This document shows, piece by piece, positions 1 to 5,551 of a DNA stretch of 5,551 bases. Source of the DNA: Clostridiales bacterium (GTDB lineage: Bacteria > Bacillota > Clostridia > Oscillospirales > Acutalibacteraceae). The position numbers and the translations under genes were made by a program. The DNA is taken from NCBI GenBank assembly GCA_019421725.1, contig JAHZES010000110.1:1-5551 (forward strand), written 5' to 3'. A model generated the notes under the pieces. It was not told where the DNA came from and ran no database searches. It saw nothing but the letters and a program-made list of their open reading frames with translations. The stretch's first letter is position 1, and the number at the start of each line of letters is the position of its first letter.

Positions 1-10
1 AAATGGCACA

Positions 11-2620
11 TCAGCGTGGGAAACGAACGCGAAACAGCACCGCACGCAGTCCTGCCATCTGATTTGGAATCATCGTCAAAAGCTCTTCCACCAGCCGTGT
101 TACCCCTTCCTGTTCCTCCTGGGAACACGGGTTCTCCGCAAAACGCGCCTTTTGCCCGGATTTCAGCGCGGCGCAAAGATGCCGCTGCGGCAGCCAGGGA
201 AGCACAGCAAGCACCTTTTGAGTATAACCTTCCGGAGTGTCGTCGTTTTTCGGCGGTGGGCAGCCCGCCGCGCGCAGCATGAGCGTCAGGCAGCGGCAGC
301 CGTAAAGCACCGCGCGGTTAGCATCCCGCTGCGAAAGCCCTCTCCTTCGCAGCGAGGCTCTTGCACGGCAGATGCTGCAGAAAAGCAGTAAAACAAACAC
401 CGCTGCCAGCAACGCGCCCGCAAGGGGAAGCCACCAGCGAAAAGCTCTGTTGGAGGCGTTCGGCGGCAGATTCGACTGCCCGGAAACGGAAGAGCTTGCG
501 GCACGGGAAGAAACCGGAGCGCGGGATGAGACAGACTCTCTTGACGATGAGGGCGTTTCTCCCCGGGAGGAAGCCTGAGAAGATGAGAACGCCGGCACGG
601 ACGAGCTTGTCTGCGGCCGCAGCGATTGATTCACCCTTCCTTGAAGACCGTTAAACCCGGGAGTCATTTCTACCGGAATCCATTCCAGCTGAATCGGGTC
701 ATAAACCTCGATCCACGCATGCGCTCTGTTGTCCCGAATTGGAATGTAGTCCTCTTCGTCCCTTTCACCGGAGAAATCCTCCGCAGAAAGAACAAACCCT
801 TCGGCATAACGGGTGGGGATTCCCATGGCACGCAGCAAAACCGCAGCTGCGGTGGCAAAATGAACACAGTAGCCCTCTTTGCTTTCTTCCAGAAAATAGG
901 TTGTAAAATCTGCGTCGGCTGGGATCTCCCGCGGAGACAGTGAATAGCGGCAGCTTTGCTGCAGCAGGGATCGCACTGAAGAAATCGCCATTTGGACGTC
1001 AATCCTCTGCTCACTCATCGGCACATGAAGATTGTACTTTTCCAACAGCTCCTGTGCCGCCTGAAGCGTATCTTCGGGAAGCTCCGTATAAGCTTCGTAA
1101 AGATACTGATGATAAGCCTGCAGCTGCCTGAAGAAGTCGGCAAAAACAAGACCTTTTCGATTCTGCGCATCCGGAGAAATCCCCAGGACATCCGCAAAAA
1201 TCCAAGCGGAATCCAGATAAAAATCACGCACTCCGGAAATCTGCCTTTCGGTCGTAAAAAATACCGTATCGATCGACGACTTGATCGGATAAAACTGAAA
1301 AGAATATTCATCCCCGCTGCGCATATACGCCATGGAATCCGCTGAAAAGGACAATACGGTTTTATCCGTCATGAACAGAAAGCTGCTGAGAAATGCGGTT
1401 TTCTCGGGCAAGGCGACGTTCCGCACCCATATTCCGCACGGAGACGGGACACGCTCAAAGAACGAACTTGACCAGAAAACAGGATACTCGCCCTGAAATT
1501 CATACATCATCGCAGCAAGCTGCTGCGGAACAAGATCCGGAAAGCTGGCAGAAGCGTTTTGATAATCCTGTTCGGATGTTGTATTCCACTTTCTGTGTTC
1601 CAGTTTTGTACCGATAAAATCGTGCAGATACAGCGTGTTGTGCGGAGTTTCCGTCTTCAGCTTCAGCACCACGCGGTCGGAATAATTCAGCGAACCGAGA
1701 TTACTGAGATCTCCGTCTCCAAACCCCTGAAACCGGATCCCGAACAACGTGTTCCAGTCCACCTGAGACCATTCAAAATTCATTACGGCATTGCGCAGCT
1801 GCGACATGCTTTTCGGTCTCTTATAATTTTGCTGCGGTAACCACAGAACCGCCAGAATCGCCGCCAGCACCACCATGGGGATCACCGCAAAGGTTTGCGT
1901 CCGCGGTCTGAGGCAGTATTTTTTCGCACTCCGCCTTTTCTTGCGAATACGCCCCTCCGGTTGTTGGCGCTGCATACTGAACCGTAGCGCATAAAGCGTA
2001 AAATAAGAGGTCAGAACCGCAAAAAACGCTGGGAGGACCACCGGAAGCCGAAAGCCGATCGGCGCCCACAAAAAAATGACTGTGGTAAAAAACAGCAGAA
2101 GAAGACTGGTGCGTTCCACTGCAGCATAACCGACTAACATCGCAATCCAAAAAAACAGAAAGCACACGGCAAGCGTGTTCTGCGTGGTCGCGGACGATTG
2201 CGCAGAAAACTGCATCGCAGCCCGTGGGAAGCTCCAGTATGTGGTCGCGTTCAACATGTCCGCCAGACAGTTGTAATAACGCAGCAGCCCTTGCCGCAGC
2301 GGCTGCCACAGCAGCACCGCCAAAATGATTACCAGTAAAATCGGCATGGATACCCAGAGCCTTTGCTTCCCCTTCGGCCGAGCAAACAGCGCTGTCCAAA
2401 CCAACCAAAAAACGATCCCCGCGGCAGTACACCATAAAAAATGGACCGGCAAAGTCAAAACATTCAGAAACAGAAACAAGCATCCAAAAAACGCCAGTCC
2501 AAAAATACAGCCGTACAGCAAAACCGATGCAATATGTTCTTTTTTTTGCGTAGCCGGCGGAGATTCCGCAGAAATGTCCAGTAAAAAATGAACCGGTACT
2601 TCGGTACGTCTTTGTTTCAT
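11..2620 (-). CDS. Polytopic membrane protein with extracellular transglutaminase-like domain (YebA/TgpA type)
   Basis: The protein has 869 residues from ATG 2620 (871 if TTG 2626 is used). Numbering here is from the ATG. Seven hydrophobic helices occupy roughly residues 30-51, 56-79, 89-106, 149-166, 171-186, 193-213 and 243-261. An extracellular region of about 280 residues precedes a transglutaminase-like core (about 540-660) with the likely triad Cys585 (EGYCVHFA), His634 (RAHAWIEVY) and Asp641. A Ser-rich linker (671-716), an eighth helix (729-749) and a basic-flanked C-terminal domain resembling DUF4129, with TPEGY near 797, complete it. The positive-inside rule fits throughout: loops after helices 2 and 6 and the segment after helix 8 are basic. 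The active site therefore faces outward and the C-terminal domain the cytoplasm. Such proteins may cross-link or hydrolyse amide bonds, or act as peptidases, at the cell envelope; the substrate is unknown. It corresponds to B. subtilis yebA and closes the visible operon. Confidence 0.94.
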   Translation of the reverse strand: MKQRRTEVPVHFLLDISAESPPATQKKEHIASVLLYGCIFGLAFFGCLFLFLNVLTLPVHFLWCTAAGIVFWLVWTALFARPKGKQRLWVSMPILLVIILAVLLWQPLRQGLLRYYNCLADMLNATTYWSFPRAAMQFSAQSSATTQNTLAVCFLFFWIAMLVGYAAVERTSLLLLFFTTVIFLWAPIGFRLPVVLPAFFAVLTSYFTLYALRFSMQRQQPEGRIRKKRRSAKKYCLRPRTQTFAVIPMVVLAAILAVLWLPQQNYKRPKSMSQLRNAVMNFEWSQVDWNTLFGIRFQGFGDGDLSNLGSLNYSDRVVLKLKTETPHNTLYLHDFIGTKLEHRKWNTTSEQDYQNASASFPDLVPQQLAAMMYEFQGEYPVFWSSSFFERVPSPCGIWVRNVALPEKTAFLSSFLFMTDKTVLSFSADSMAYMRSGDEYSFQFYPIKSSIDTVFFTTERQISGVRDFYLDSAWIFADVLGISPDAQNRKGLVFADFFRQLQAYHQYLYEAYTELPEDTLQAAQELLEKYNLHVPMSEQRIDVQMAISSVRSLLQQSCRYSLSPREIPADADFTTYFLEESKEGYCVHFATAAAVLLRAMGIPTRYAEGFVLSAEDFSGERDEEDYIPIRDNRAHAWIEVYDPIQLEWIPVEMTPGFNGLQGRVNQSLRPQTSSSVPAFSSSQASSRGETPSSSRESVSSRAPVSSRAASSSVSGQSNLPPNASNRAFRWWLPLAGALLAAVFVLLLFCSICRARASLRRRGLSQRDANRAVLYGCRCLTLMLRAAGCPPPKNDDTPEGYTQKVLAVLPWLPQRHLCAALKSGQKARFAENPCSQEEQEGVTRLVEELLTMIPNQMAGLRAVLFRVRFPR
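476..610 (-). repeat. Ser-rich linker with Ser-Ser-Arg repeats inside the transglutaminase protein
   Basis: About 45 residues between the transglutaminase core and the last membrane helix are nearly half serine (21 of 46 counted) with Ala, Pro and Gln. The tripeptide Ser-Ser-Arg occurs four times, spaced 8, 6 and 6 residues apart. This low-complexity segment is predicted to be disordered and extracellular. It probably acts as a flexible tether holding the enzyme domain away from the membrane; that role is inference. Confidence 0.7.
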
Positions 2621-2631
2621 TCTCAACCCAT

Positions 2632-2636
2632 TCCTT
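2632..2636 (-). promoter_or_regulatory. Ribosome binding site of the transglutaminase gene
   Basis: AAGGA immediately follows the DUF58 stop codon TAG (2639-2637). It stands 11 bases before ATG 2620 and 5 bases before an in-frame TTG at 2626. The ATG is preferred, since 11 bases from AAGGA equals about 9 from a full AAGGAGG. The direct abutment to the upstream stop suggests that translation of the two genes is coupled. Confidence 0.6.
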
Positions 2637-3827
2637 CTACACTTGCATTTCTTCCAGACCGGCCCCCAAAACTCCTTCGGAGAGAGAAAAAAACTGACCG
2701 TTCGGCAGCTCTTCCAGTCCAGCCAAAGACTCTTTGCCGCCCGAGCTCAACACGGAAACACGGCGGCAGATCCCACTTTGCAACAATTCTTCCAATAACG
2801 AAGCTGAAGGCTCCACATTTTGGGACGCCGTCAGGTAAATCAAATGGCAGCCCGGCGGGATCTCGCTCCGCGAAAACGCCAGAAGTGCCCCGCAGCTATC
2901 GGAAACGGAGGGCATGCTCAAAAGGCTGTGCAAGGTTTCTGCCAAGGCGCCTTCGTCCGAGATGGTGCGTTCCTCCAATCCTTCGGCTGTCAGCCAGTGT
3001 ACCGTCAATACCATCCTCTGCTCCACCTGAAACGCCGCAATAGAAAAAAATGCTTCCAACAGCCGATCCGCCTGCCATAGAGCCGCATTTGCATCCAGCT
3101 CAAACAAAAAGCGGACTGACACATTCAGAGGAAGCCCAAACTCTCTCACCGTAAGGCGGTCGAGCCTGGCGCTGAGCTTCCAATGAATCGCATGCGGCCG
3201 GTCACCCGGCCGATAATCCCGCAGACAAAAAATTTCAGCCGGATCATTCCCGGGTTTATGTTCGGAGTAAATTGTACTTTCCTGACCCAGATCGGTTCCG
3301 TTTTCCACTGTACACTCCAGCTCCTGCCGATTCGGCAGCACATAAATCCAGGCGGAAAGCGGTTCCCGATGCATCACAGGCAACGAAAAAATCCCCAGCG
3401 GATCGCAAACTCTCAAACGCTTGAGATGTACCAACATTTTCCCACAAAAAGGAAAAGTCAACGTCACCGGTATTTTGCTTTCGGCAGCAAAGCCGACCGG
3501 AAATCGAAGCTTCTGTTTTGCTGCCGTTCCAAATCTACCCAGCTCATTTTCACAGATCACCGTTGCCCGAACGCACAGCGCGGGAACAAGGCTGCGGTTG
3601 CAAAGATCGAGCCAGAGCGTTACTTCTCGGTTTTTCGCCGCCGTAGCCTCTGCAAACCCGACCCTGCACCTTAGTAAAAAGCAGAGCGGCAATGAAATGG
3701 CCAGCGAAAGAAGCGGCAGCAAAATCAGAAAATAGAACAGTAGATGTACAATATAATCCTCCCACCACAAAAACAGACCGAAAGAAACCGTCAGCACTAA
3801 AAAATAAATGATTCGCCGCATCGCCAT
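2637..3827 (-). CDS. DUF58 family membrane-anchored protein (YeaD-like)
   Basis: This is a DUF58 protein, the usual partner of a MoxR ATPase and a transglutaminase-like membrane protein; its molecular function is not established. From ATG 3827 it has 396 residues, a normal length. Two hydrophobic segments near the N terminus (about residues 7-22 and 26-52) should anchor it as a hairpin, leaving the rest in the cytoplasm. A beta-rich middle region contains the conserved DPLGIF (about 142-147). The DUF58 signature follows at about 202-230: LRDYRPGDRPHAIHWKLSAR, then LTVREF. The C-terminal part resembles a von Willebrand A fold, but the expected DxSxS metal site reads DANAA (about 245-249), so metal binding is doubtful. 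Upstream in-frame codons back to base 4043 only overlap the ATPase gene and are not part of it. The next gene starts 16 bases after its TAG stop. Confidence 0.93.
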   Translation of the reverse strand: MAMRRIIYFLVLTVSFGLFLWWEDYIVHLLFYFLILLPLLSLAISLPLCFLLRCRVGFAEATAAKNREVTLWLDLCNRSLVPALCVRATVICENELGRFGTAAKQKLRFPVGFAAESKIPVTLTFPFCGKMLVHLKRLRVCDPLGIFSLPVMHREPLSAWIYVLPNRQELECTVENGTDLGQESTIYSEHKPGNDPAEIFCLRDYRPGDRPHAIHWKLSARLDRLTVREFGLPLNVSVRFLFELDANAALWQADRLLEAFFSIAAFQVEQRMVLTVHWLTAEGLEERTISDEGALAETLHSLLSMPSVSDSCGALLAFSRSEIPPGCHLIYLTASQNVEPSASLLEELLQSGICRRVSVLSSGGKESLAGLEELPNGQFFSLSEGVLGAGLEEMQV

Positions 3828-3838
3828 TGTCTCAGTCA

Positions 3839-3844
3839 TCCTTT
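3839..3844 (-). promoter_or_regulatory. Ribosome binding site deciding the DUF58 start
   Basis: The minus strand reads AAAGGA here. Three in-frame ATG codons follow, at 3839, 3827 and 3821. The first overlaps the AAAGGA element itself, with no spacer. The second lies 11 bases after it, equal to about 9 bases when aligned to a full AAAGGAGG. The third is 17 bases away. The middle ATG is therefore the best supported, though 3839 cannot be excluded. Confidence 0.6.
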
Positions 3845-3868
3845 CGCGCACAGTGCCTTCAGCCGAAA

Positions 3869-4798
3869 TTATACCGCTGCCGGAGCCTTTACCTGTTCCA
3901 GCGCACGTGTGATCAATTCGGGGACGCCCACGCCGCCGACGCGTGCTTTGGAGCCCGGAAGAATTCTGTGCGCACAGACATCGGCGAACACCTCCCGGAC
4001 ATCCTCCGGCACCAGGTAGTCCCGATCCCGCAGAAATGCGCACGCTTTCGCCATCTCCATTAAGGCAATGGAGCCGCGCGGACTGACGCCAAGACGGATC
4101 TCAGGCTGTTCACGCGTCCAGGCGGTCAACTCCGTGATATAATCGTATAACGGATCAGAAACAAAAACAGCGGCGGTTTGTTCCTTCATAACGAGCAGCT
4201 GTTGGGGAGTGATCACCTTATGGATCGGTTCGGCAGCGACATTCTTTTTTCGGCGGCGCAGCATTTCAACCTCGCTTTTCCGGTCCGGGTACCCCAATGA
4301 AAGGCGAACCATAAAACGGTCGACCTGAGATTCCGGCAAGGGCTGTGTTCCCGATGAGCCGACCGGGTTTTGCGTGGCAATGACCAAAAAGGGCTTAGGC
4401 ACCGGATGTGTAACACCGTCAACGGTGACCGCGCTTTCTTCCATGACCTCCAGCAGCGCAGACTGCGTTTTGCTGGAGGTCCGGTTGATTTCATCTGCCA
4501 AAAACAGATTGCACATTACCGCACCGGGAACAAAAACACCTGTTTTCTCCGCATTCTGAAACATAGTATAGCCGGTTACGTCCGACGGCATCACATCCGG
4601 GGTAAACTGAAGCCGCTTATAGGAAAGCTCCATCGCCCGGGAAAACGCAAGAGCCATCGTCGTTTTACCGACACCTGGAACATCTTCCAGCAAAACATGA
4701 CCCTGCGCCAGAATTGCCATTAACACCTTTTCTAATATCTCATCCTTGCCAACCACCGCTTTTTTGACTTCCTCAATTATTTTTTTTGCATCTTCCAT
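3869..4798 (-). CDS. MoxR-family AAA+ ATPase
   Basis: This is a cytoplasmic AAA+ ATPase of the MoxR family, thought to act as a chaperone or remodelling factor for proteins encoded next to it; its client here is inferred to be the DUF58 and/or transglutaminase protein. From ATG 4798 the protein has 309 residues, normal for the family. Visible elements are the Walker A motif PGVGKTT (about residues 41-47) in the typical HVLLEDVPGVGKT context, Walker B LFLADEINR (98-106), sensor 1 ATQNP (141-145), the VDRF arginine-finger region (Arg161) and the sensor 2 motif SPRG (Arg241). All ATPase residues are intact. The C-terminal lid helices follow to residue 309. It is the first gene of the operon; the DUF58 start lies 41 bases beyond its TAA stop. 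It corresponds in type and position to B. subtilis yeaC. The family call is secure; the biological role is not proven. Confidence 0.95.
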   Translation of the reverse strand: MEDAKKIIEEVKKAVVGKDEILEKVLMAILAQGHVLLEDVPGVGKTTMALAFSRAMELSYKRLQFTPDVMPSDVTGYTMFQNAEKTGVFVPGAVMCNLFLADEINRTSSKTQSALLEVMEESAVTVDGVTHPVPKPFLVIATQNPVGSSGTQPLPESQVDRFMVRLSLGYPDRKSEVEMLRRRKKNVAAEPIHKVITPQQLLVMKEQTAAVFVSDPLYDYITELTAWTREQPEIRLGVSPRGSIALMEMAKACAFLRDRDYLVPEDVREVFADVCAHRILPGSKARVGGVGVPELITRALEQVKAPAAV

Positions 4799-4806
4799 TA
4801 AATTCA

Positions 4807-4813
4807 CTCCACC
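4807..4813 (-). promoter_or_regulatory. Ribosome binding site deciding the MoxR ATPase start
   Basis: The minus strand reads GGTGGAG, with 8 bases between GGAG and the ATG at 4798-4796. An in-frame GTG at 4807-4805 overlaps the GGAG element and so cannot use it. This supports ATG 4798 as the start. Confidence 0.75.
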
Positions 4814-4822
4814 CGTTGTTTT

Positions 4823-4850
4823 ATTTTAAACTAAAACTTACGATATACAA
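4823..4850 (-). promoter_or_regulatory. Alternative proximal promoter candidate for the MoxR operon
   Basis: A good -10 hexamer TAAAAT (4828-4823) is preceded after 16 bases by a weak -35 TTGTAT (3 of 6 matches). Initiation here would give a very short leader of about 18 bases carrying the ribosome binding site. The -10 overlaps the inverted repeat at 4818-4837, so a repressor bound there could block it. In such A/T-rich DNA a chance match is quite possible. Confidence 0.25.
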
Positions 4851-4854
4851 TAAC

Positions 4855-4883
4855 AGTATTACCGAAAATAAGAAAATTGTCAA
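4855..4883 (-). promoter_or_regulatory. Sigma-A type promoter candidate for the MoxR-DUF58-transglutaminase operon
   Basis: A perfect -35 box TTGACA lies at 4883-4878 on the minus strand, followed by a 17-base spacer and the -10 hexamer AATACT at 4860-4855 (4 of 6 matches to TATAAT). Transcription would begin near base 4848, giving a leader of about 50 bases before the MoxR start. The spacing is ideal and the -35 is consensus, but the -10 is mediocre. A competing candidate nearer the gene is TTGTAT (4850-4845), a 16-base spacer, and TAAAAT (4828-4823, 5 of 6 matches). I cannot decide between them from sequence alone. Confidence 0.5.
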
Positions 4884-4937
4884 GTAATATCCGTCAAAAT
4901 GCAAAAAAATCAACTCATCTTCCTTTTTATATATCTG

Positions 4938-4975
4938 AAAAAAATGGAGCCCTCCGCGTTCTGCGGAAAGCTCCA
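4938..4975 (-). terminator. Rho-independent terminator of queA
   Basis: On the minus strand an outer 6-bp stem (TGGAGC/GCTCCA, bases 4970-4975 with 4945-4950) and an inner 5-bp stem (TCCGC/GCGGA, 4963-4967 with 4953-4957) are separated by a 2x2 internal loop (CC opposite AA) and closed by a 5-base loop. Seven consecutive T residues (bases 4944-4938 read on the minus strand) follow directly. The plus strand has an A-rich tract after the hairpin instead of T's, so termination should be one-directional. It sits 18 bases past the queA stop and separates queA from the MoxR operon. Confidence 0.9.
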
Positions 4976-4993
4976 AATAAAAAAGAAAACATG

Positions 4994-5551
4994 TTAACTG
5001 ATAAACATTGCATCCCCAAATGAAAAAAACCTGTATTTTTCCTGTACCGCTTCACGGTATGCCTGCATAGTATGGTCGTAACCGGCAAAGGCGGAAACCA
5101 ACATAATCAACGTACTTTCCGGCAAATGAAAGTTGGTGATCAGACCGTCAAGCAACCGGAACGAGTAACCCGGATAAATGAAAATGCTGGTCCATCCGTC
5201 CGACTCGCAGATCTTTCCTTTATAGGCTGCTACCGATTCCAATGTACGGCAGCTGGTCGTTCCTACCGCGATCACTCTGCCGCCCTGTGCTTTGGTACGG
5301 TTGATCAATTCGGCGGTTTCTGCCGGGAGATGATAATGTTCAGAATGCATTTTGTGCTGGGTGATGTCATCTGCTTTAACCGGACGAAACGTCCCTAGGC
5401 CAACGTGCAGAGTCACTCTGCCGACGGAAACTCCCTTCTGTTTGATCCGTTCCAGCAGCTCCGGCGTAAAGTGCAGGCCGGCGGTAGGCGCTGCCGCAGA
5501 ACCGACCTCGCGGGAATAAACCGTTTGGTAACGCTCCTGATCCTGCAATTT
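4994..5551 (-). CDS. queA: S-adenosylmethionine:tRNA ribosyltransferase-isomerase QueA, C-terminal part (5' end outside window)
   Basis: QueA transfers the ribosyl part of S-adenosylmethionine to 7-aminomethyl-7-deazaguanine at the wobble position of tRNAs with GUN anticodons and rearranges it to epoxyqueuosine, the penultimate step of queuosine synthesis in the cytoplasm. The 185 visible residues carry the family's conserved blocks in order: ERYQTVY, GSAAAPTAGLHFT, HVGLGTFRPV, MHSEHYHLP, VGTTSCRTLES, PGYSFRLLDGLITNFHLPES and, near the end, YRFFSFGDAMFI. The frame stays open through the right edge (last complete codon Lys, then Leu as TTG). That TTG near base 5548 is an internal leucine, not a start, because the conserved block begins right there. 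The family is usually about 340-350 residues, so roughly the N-terminal half is missing off the edge. The gene ends in TAA and a terminator hairpin follows 18 bases later, so it is the last gene of its transcript. Identification is firm. Confidence 0.97.
   Translation of the reverse strand, partial: KLQDQERYQTVYSREVGSAAAPTAGLHFTPELLERIKQKGVSVGRVTLHVGLGTFRPVKADDITQHKMHSEHYHLPAETAELINRTKAQGGRVIAVGTTSCRTLESVAAYKGKICESDGWTSIFIYPGYSFRLLDGLITNFHLPESTLIMLVSAFAGYDHTMQAYREAVQEKYRFFSFGDAMFIS

Larger units (their letters stand above)
4799..4937 (-). other. A/T-rich intergenic leader region upstream of the MoxR operon
   Basis: This stretch between the queA terminator and the MoxR start codon contains no credible coding sequence. 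It is much richer in A and T than the flanking genes, as expected of a promoter region. It holds the promoter candidates listed separately, three TTGA-type boxes on the minus strand starting at bases 4913, 4897 and 4883, a 6-bp inverted repeat at 4818-4837, and the ribosome binding site at 4807-4813. I see no riboswitch-like or T-box-like structure; the leader is too short for most of these. Confidence 0.7.

Noticed and set aside
1821..2483. Open frame of 220 residues on the minus strand
   Set aside because: It lies in another frame of the same strand inside the transglutaminase gene, over its membrane-helix region. The translation is rich in Cys, Ala, Gly and His with no recognisable domain. 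It is a shadow.
2588..3043. Plus-strand open frame of 151 residues antisense to the DUF58 gene and gene junction
   Set aside because: Composition is Pro/Arg/Ser-rich and unlike a folded protein, there is no motif, and it lies wholly opposite a firmly identified gene.
3183..3674. Plus-strand open frame of 163 residues antisense to DUF58
   Set aside because: It is the reverse complement of conserved DUF58 coding sequence, has no recognisable domain, and has neighbouring overlapping shadows in other frames.
3868..3873. Perfect TATAAT hexamer on the minus strand at the end of the MoxR gene, as an internal promoter for DUF58
   Set aside because: The hexamer comes from the last codon and stop of the ATPase gene. 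No -35 resembling TTGACA occurs 16-19 bases upstream and no extended TG element is present.
3828..4043. N-terminal extension of the DUF58 reading frame to base 4043
   Set aside because: It would overlap about 175 bases of the ATPase gene, and the extra residues are Gly/Arg-rich with no family similarity. The hydrophobic N terminus expected of DUF58 begins after 3827, where a ribosome binding site is present.
4945..4975. Terminator hairpin acting on the plus strand
   Set aside because: On the plus strand the stem is followed by an A-rich tract with no T run, and no plus-strand gene precedes it.
5546..5548. TTG near base 5548 as the start of a short QueA-like protein
   Set aside because: The codon lies within the conserved QueA block ahead of ERYQTVY and the frame stays open to the edge, so it is an internal leucine of a truncated gene.
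1..5551. CRISPR arrays, tRNA or rRNA genes, insertion sequences, phage or toxin-antitoxin genes
   Set aside because: No regularly spaced direct repeats, cloverleaf-like segments, terminal inverted repeats or transposase motifs were seen. Nearly all the sequence is accounted for by four minus-strand genes.

Overview
The window reads as a chromosomal piece from a Gram-positive bacterium of the Firmicutes, most likely a clostridial lineage with about 50% GC. This placement is inference. It rests on strong AAGGA/GGAGG-type ribosome binding sites, a hairpin plus T-run terminator, an A/T-rich intergenic promoter region inside moderately GC-rich coding sequence, and a gene trio known from Firmicutes. 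Every gene I can support lies on the minus strand, so the biological reading direction runs from base 5551 down to base 1.

Region by region in the direction of transcription: (1) 5551-4994 is the C-terminal half of queA (tRNA queuosine biosynthesis), cut by the window edge. (2) 4993-4799 is the only real intergenic gap. It holds a clear intrinsic terminator for queA and then an A/T-rich stretch with a TTGACA-containing promoter candidate and a ribosome binding site. (3) 4798-3869 is a MoxR-type AAA+ ATPase. (4) 3827-2637 is a DUF58 membrane-anchored protein with a degenerate von Willebrand A-like site. (5) 2620-11 is a large polytopic membrane protein with an extracellular transglutaminase-like domain, a Ser-rich linker and a cytoplasmic DUF4129-like tail. 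The gaps between genes 3, 4 and 5 are 41 and 16 bases, so they look like one operon driven from the 4.8-4.9 kb region. The last gene runs to within 10 bases of the left edge.

The three genes form the known MoxR / DUF58 / transglutaminase module (yeaC-yeaD-yebA in Bacillus subtilis, where guaA follows). The usual inference is that the MoxR ATPase acts as a chaperone or remodeller on the DUF58 and transglutaminase membrane partners, with the enzyme domain working at the cell surface. The natural substrate is not established. I see no RNA genes, insertion sequences, CRISPR arrays or phage features. The window is mostly ordinary core-type sequence. The points most worth a second look are the topology and Ser-Ser-Arg linker of the transglutaminase protein, the degenerate metal site of the DUF58 protein, and the architecture of the operon promoter.
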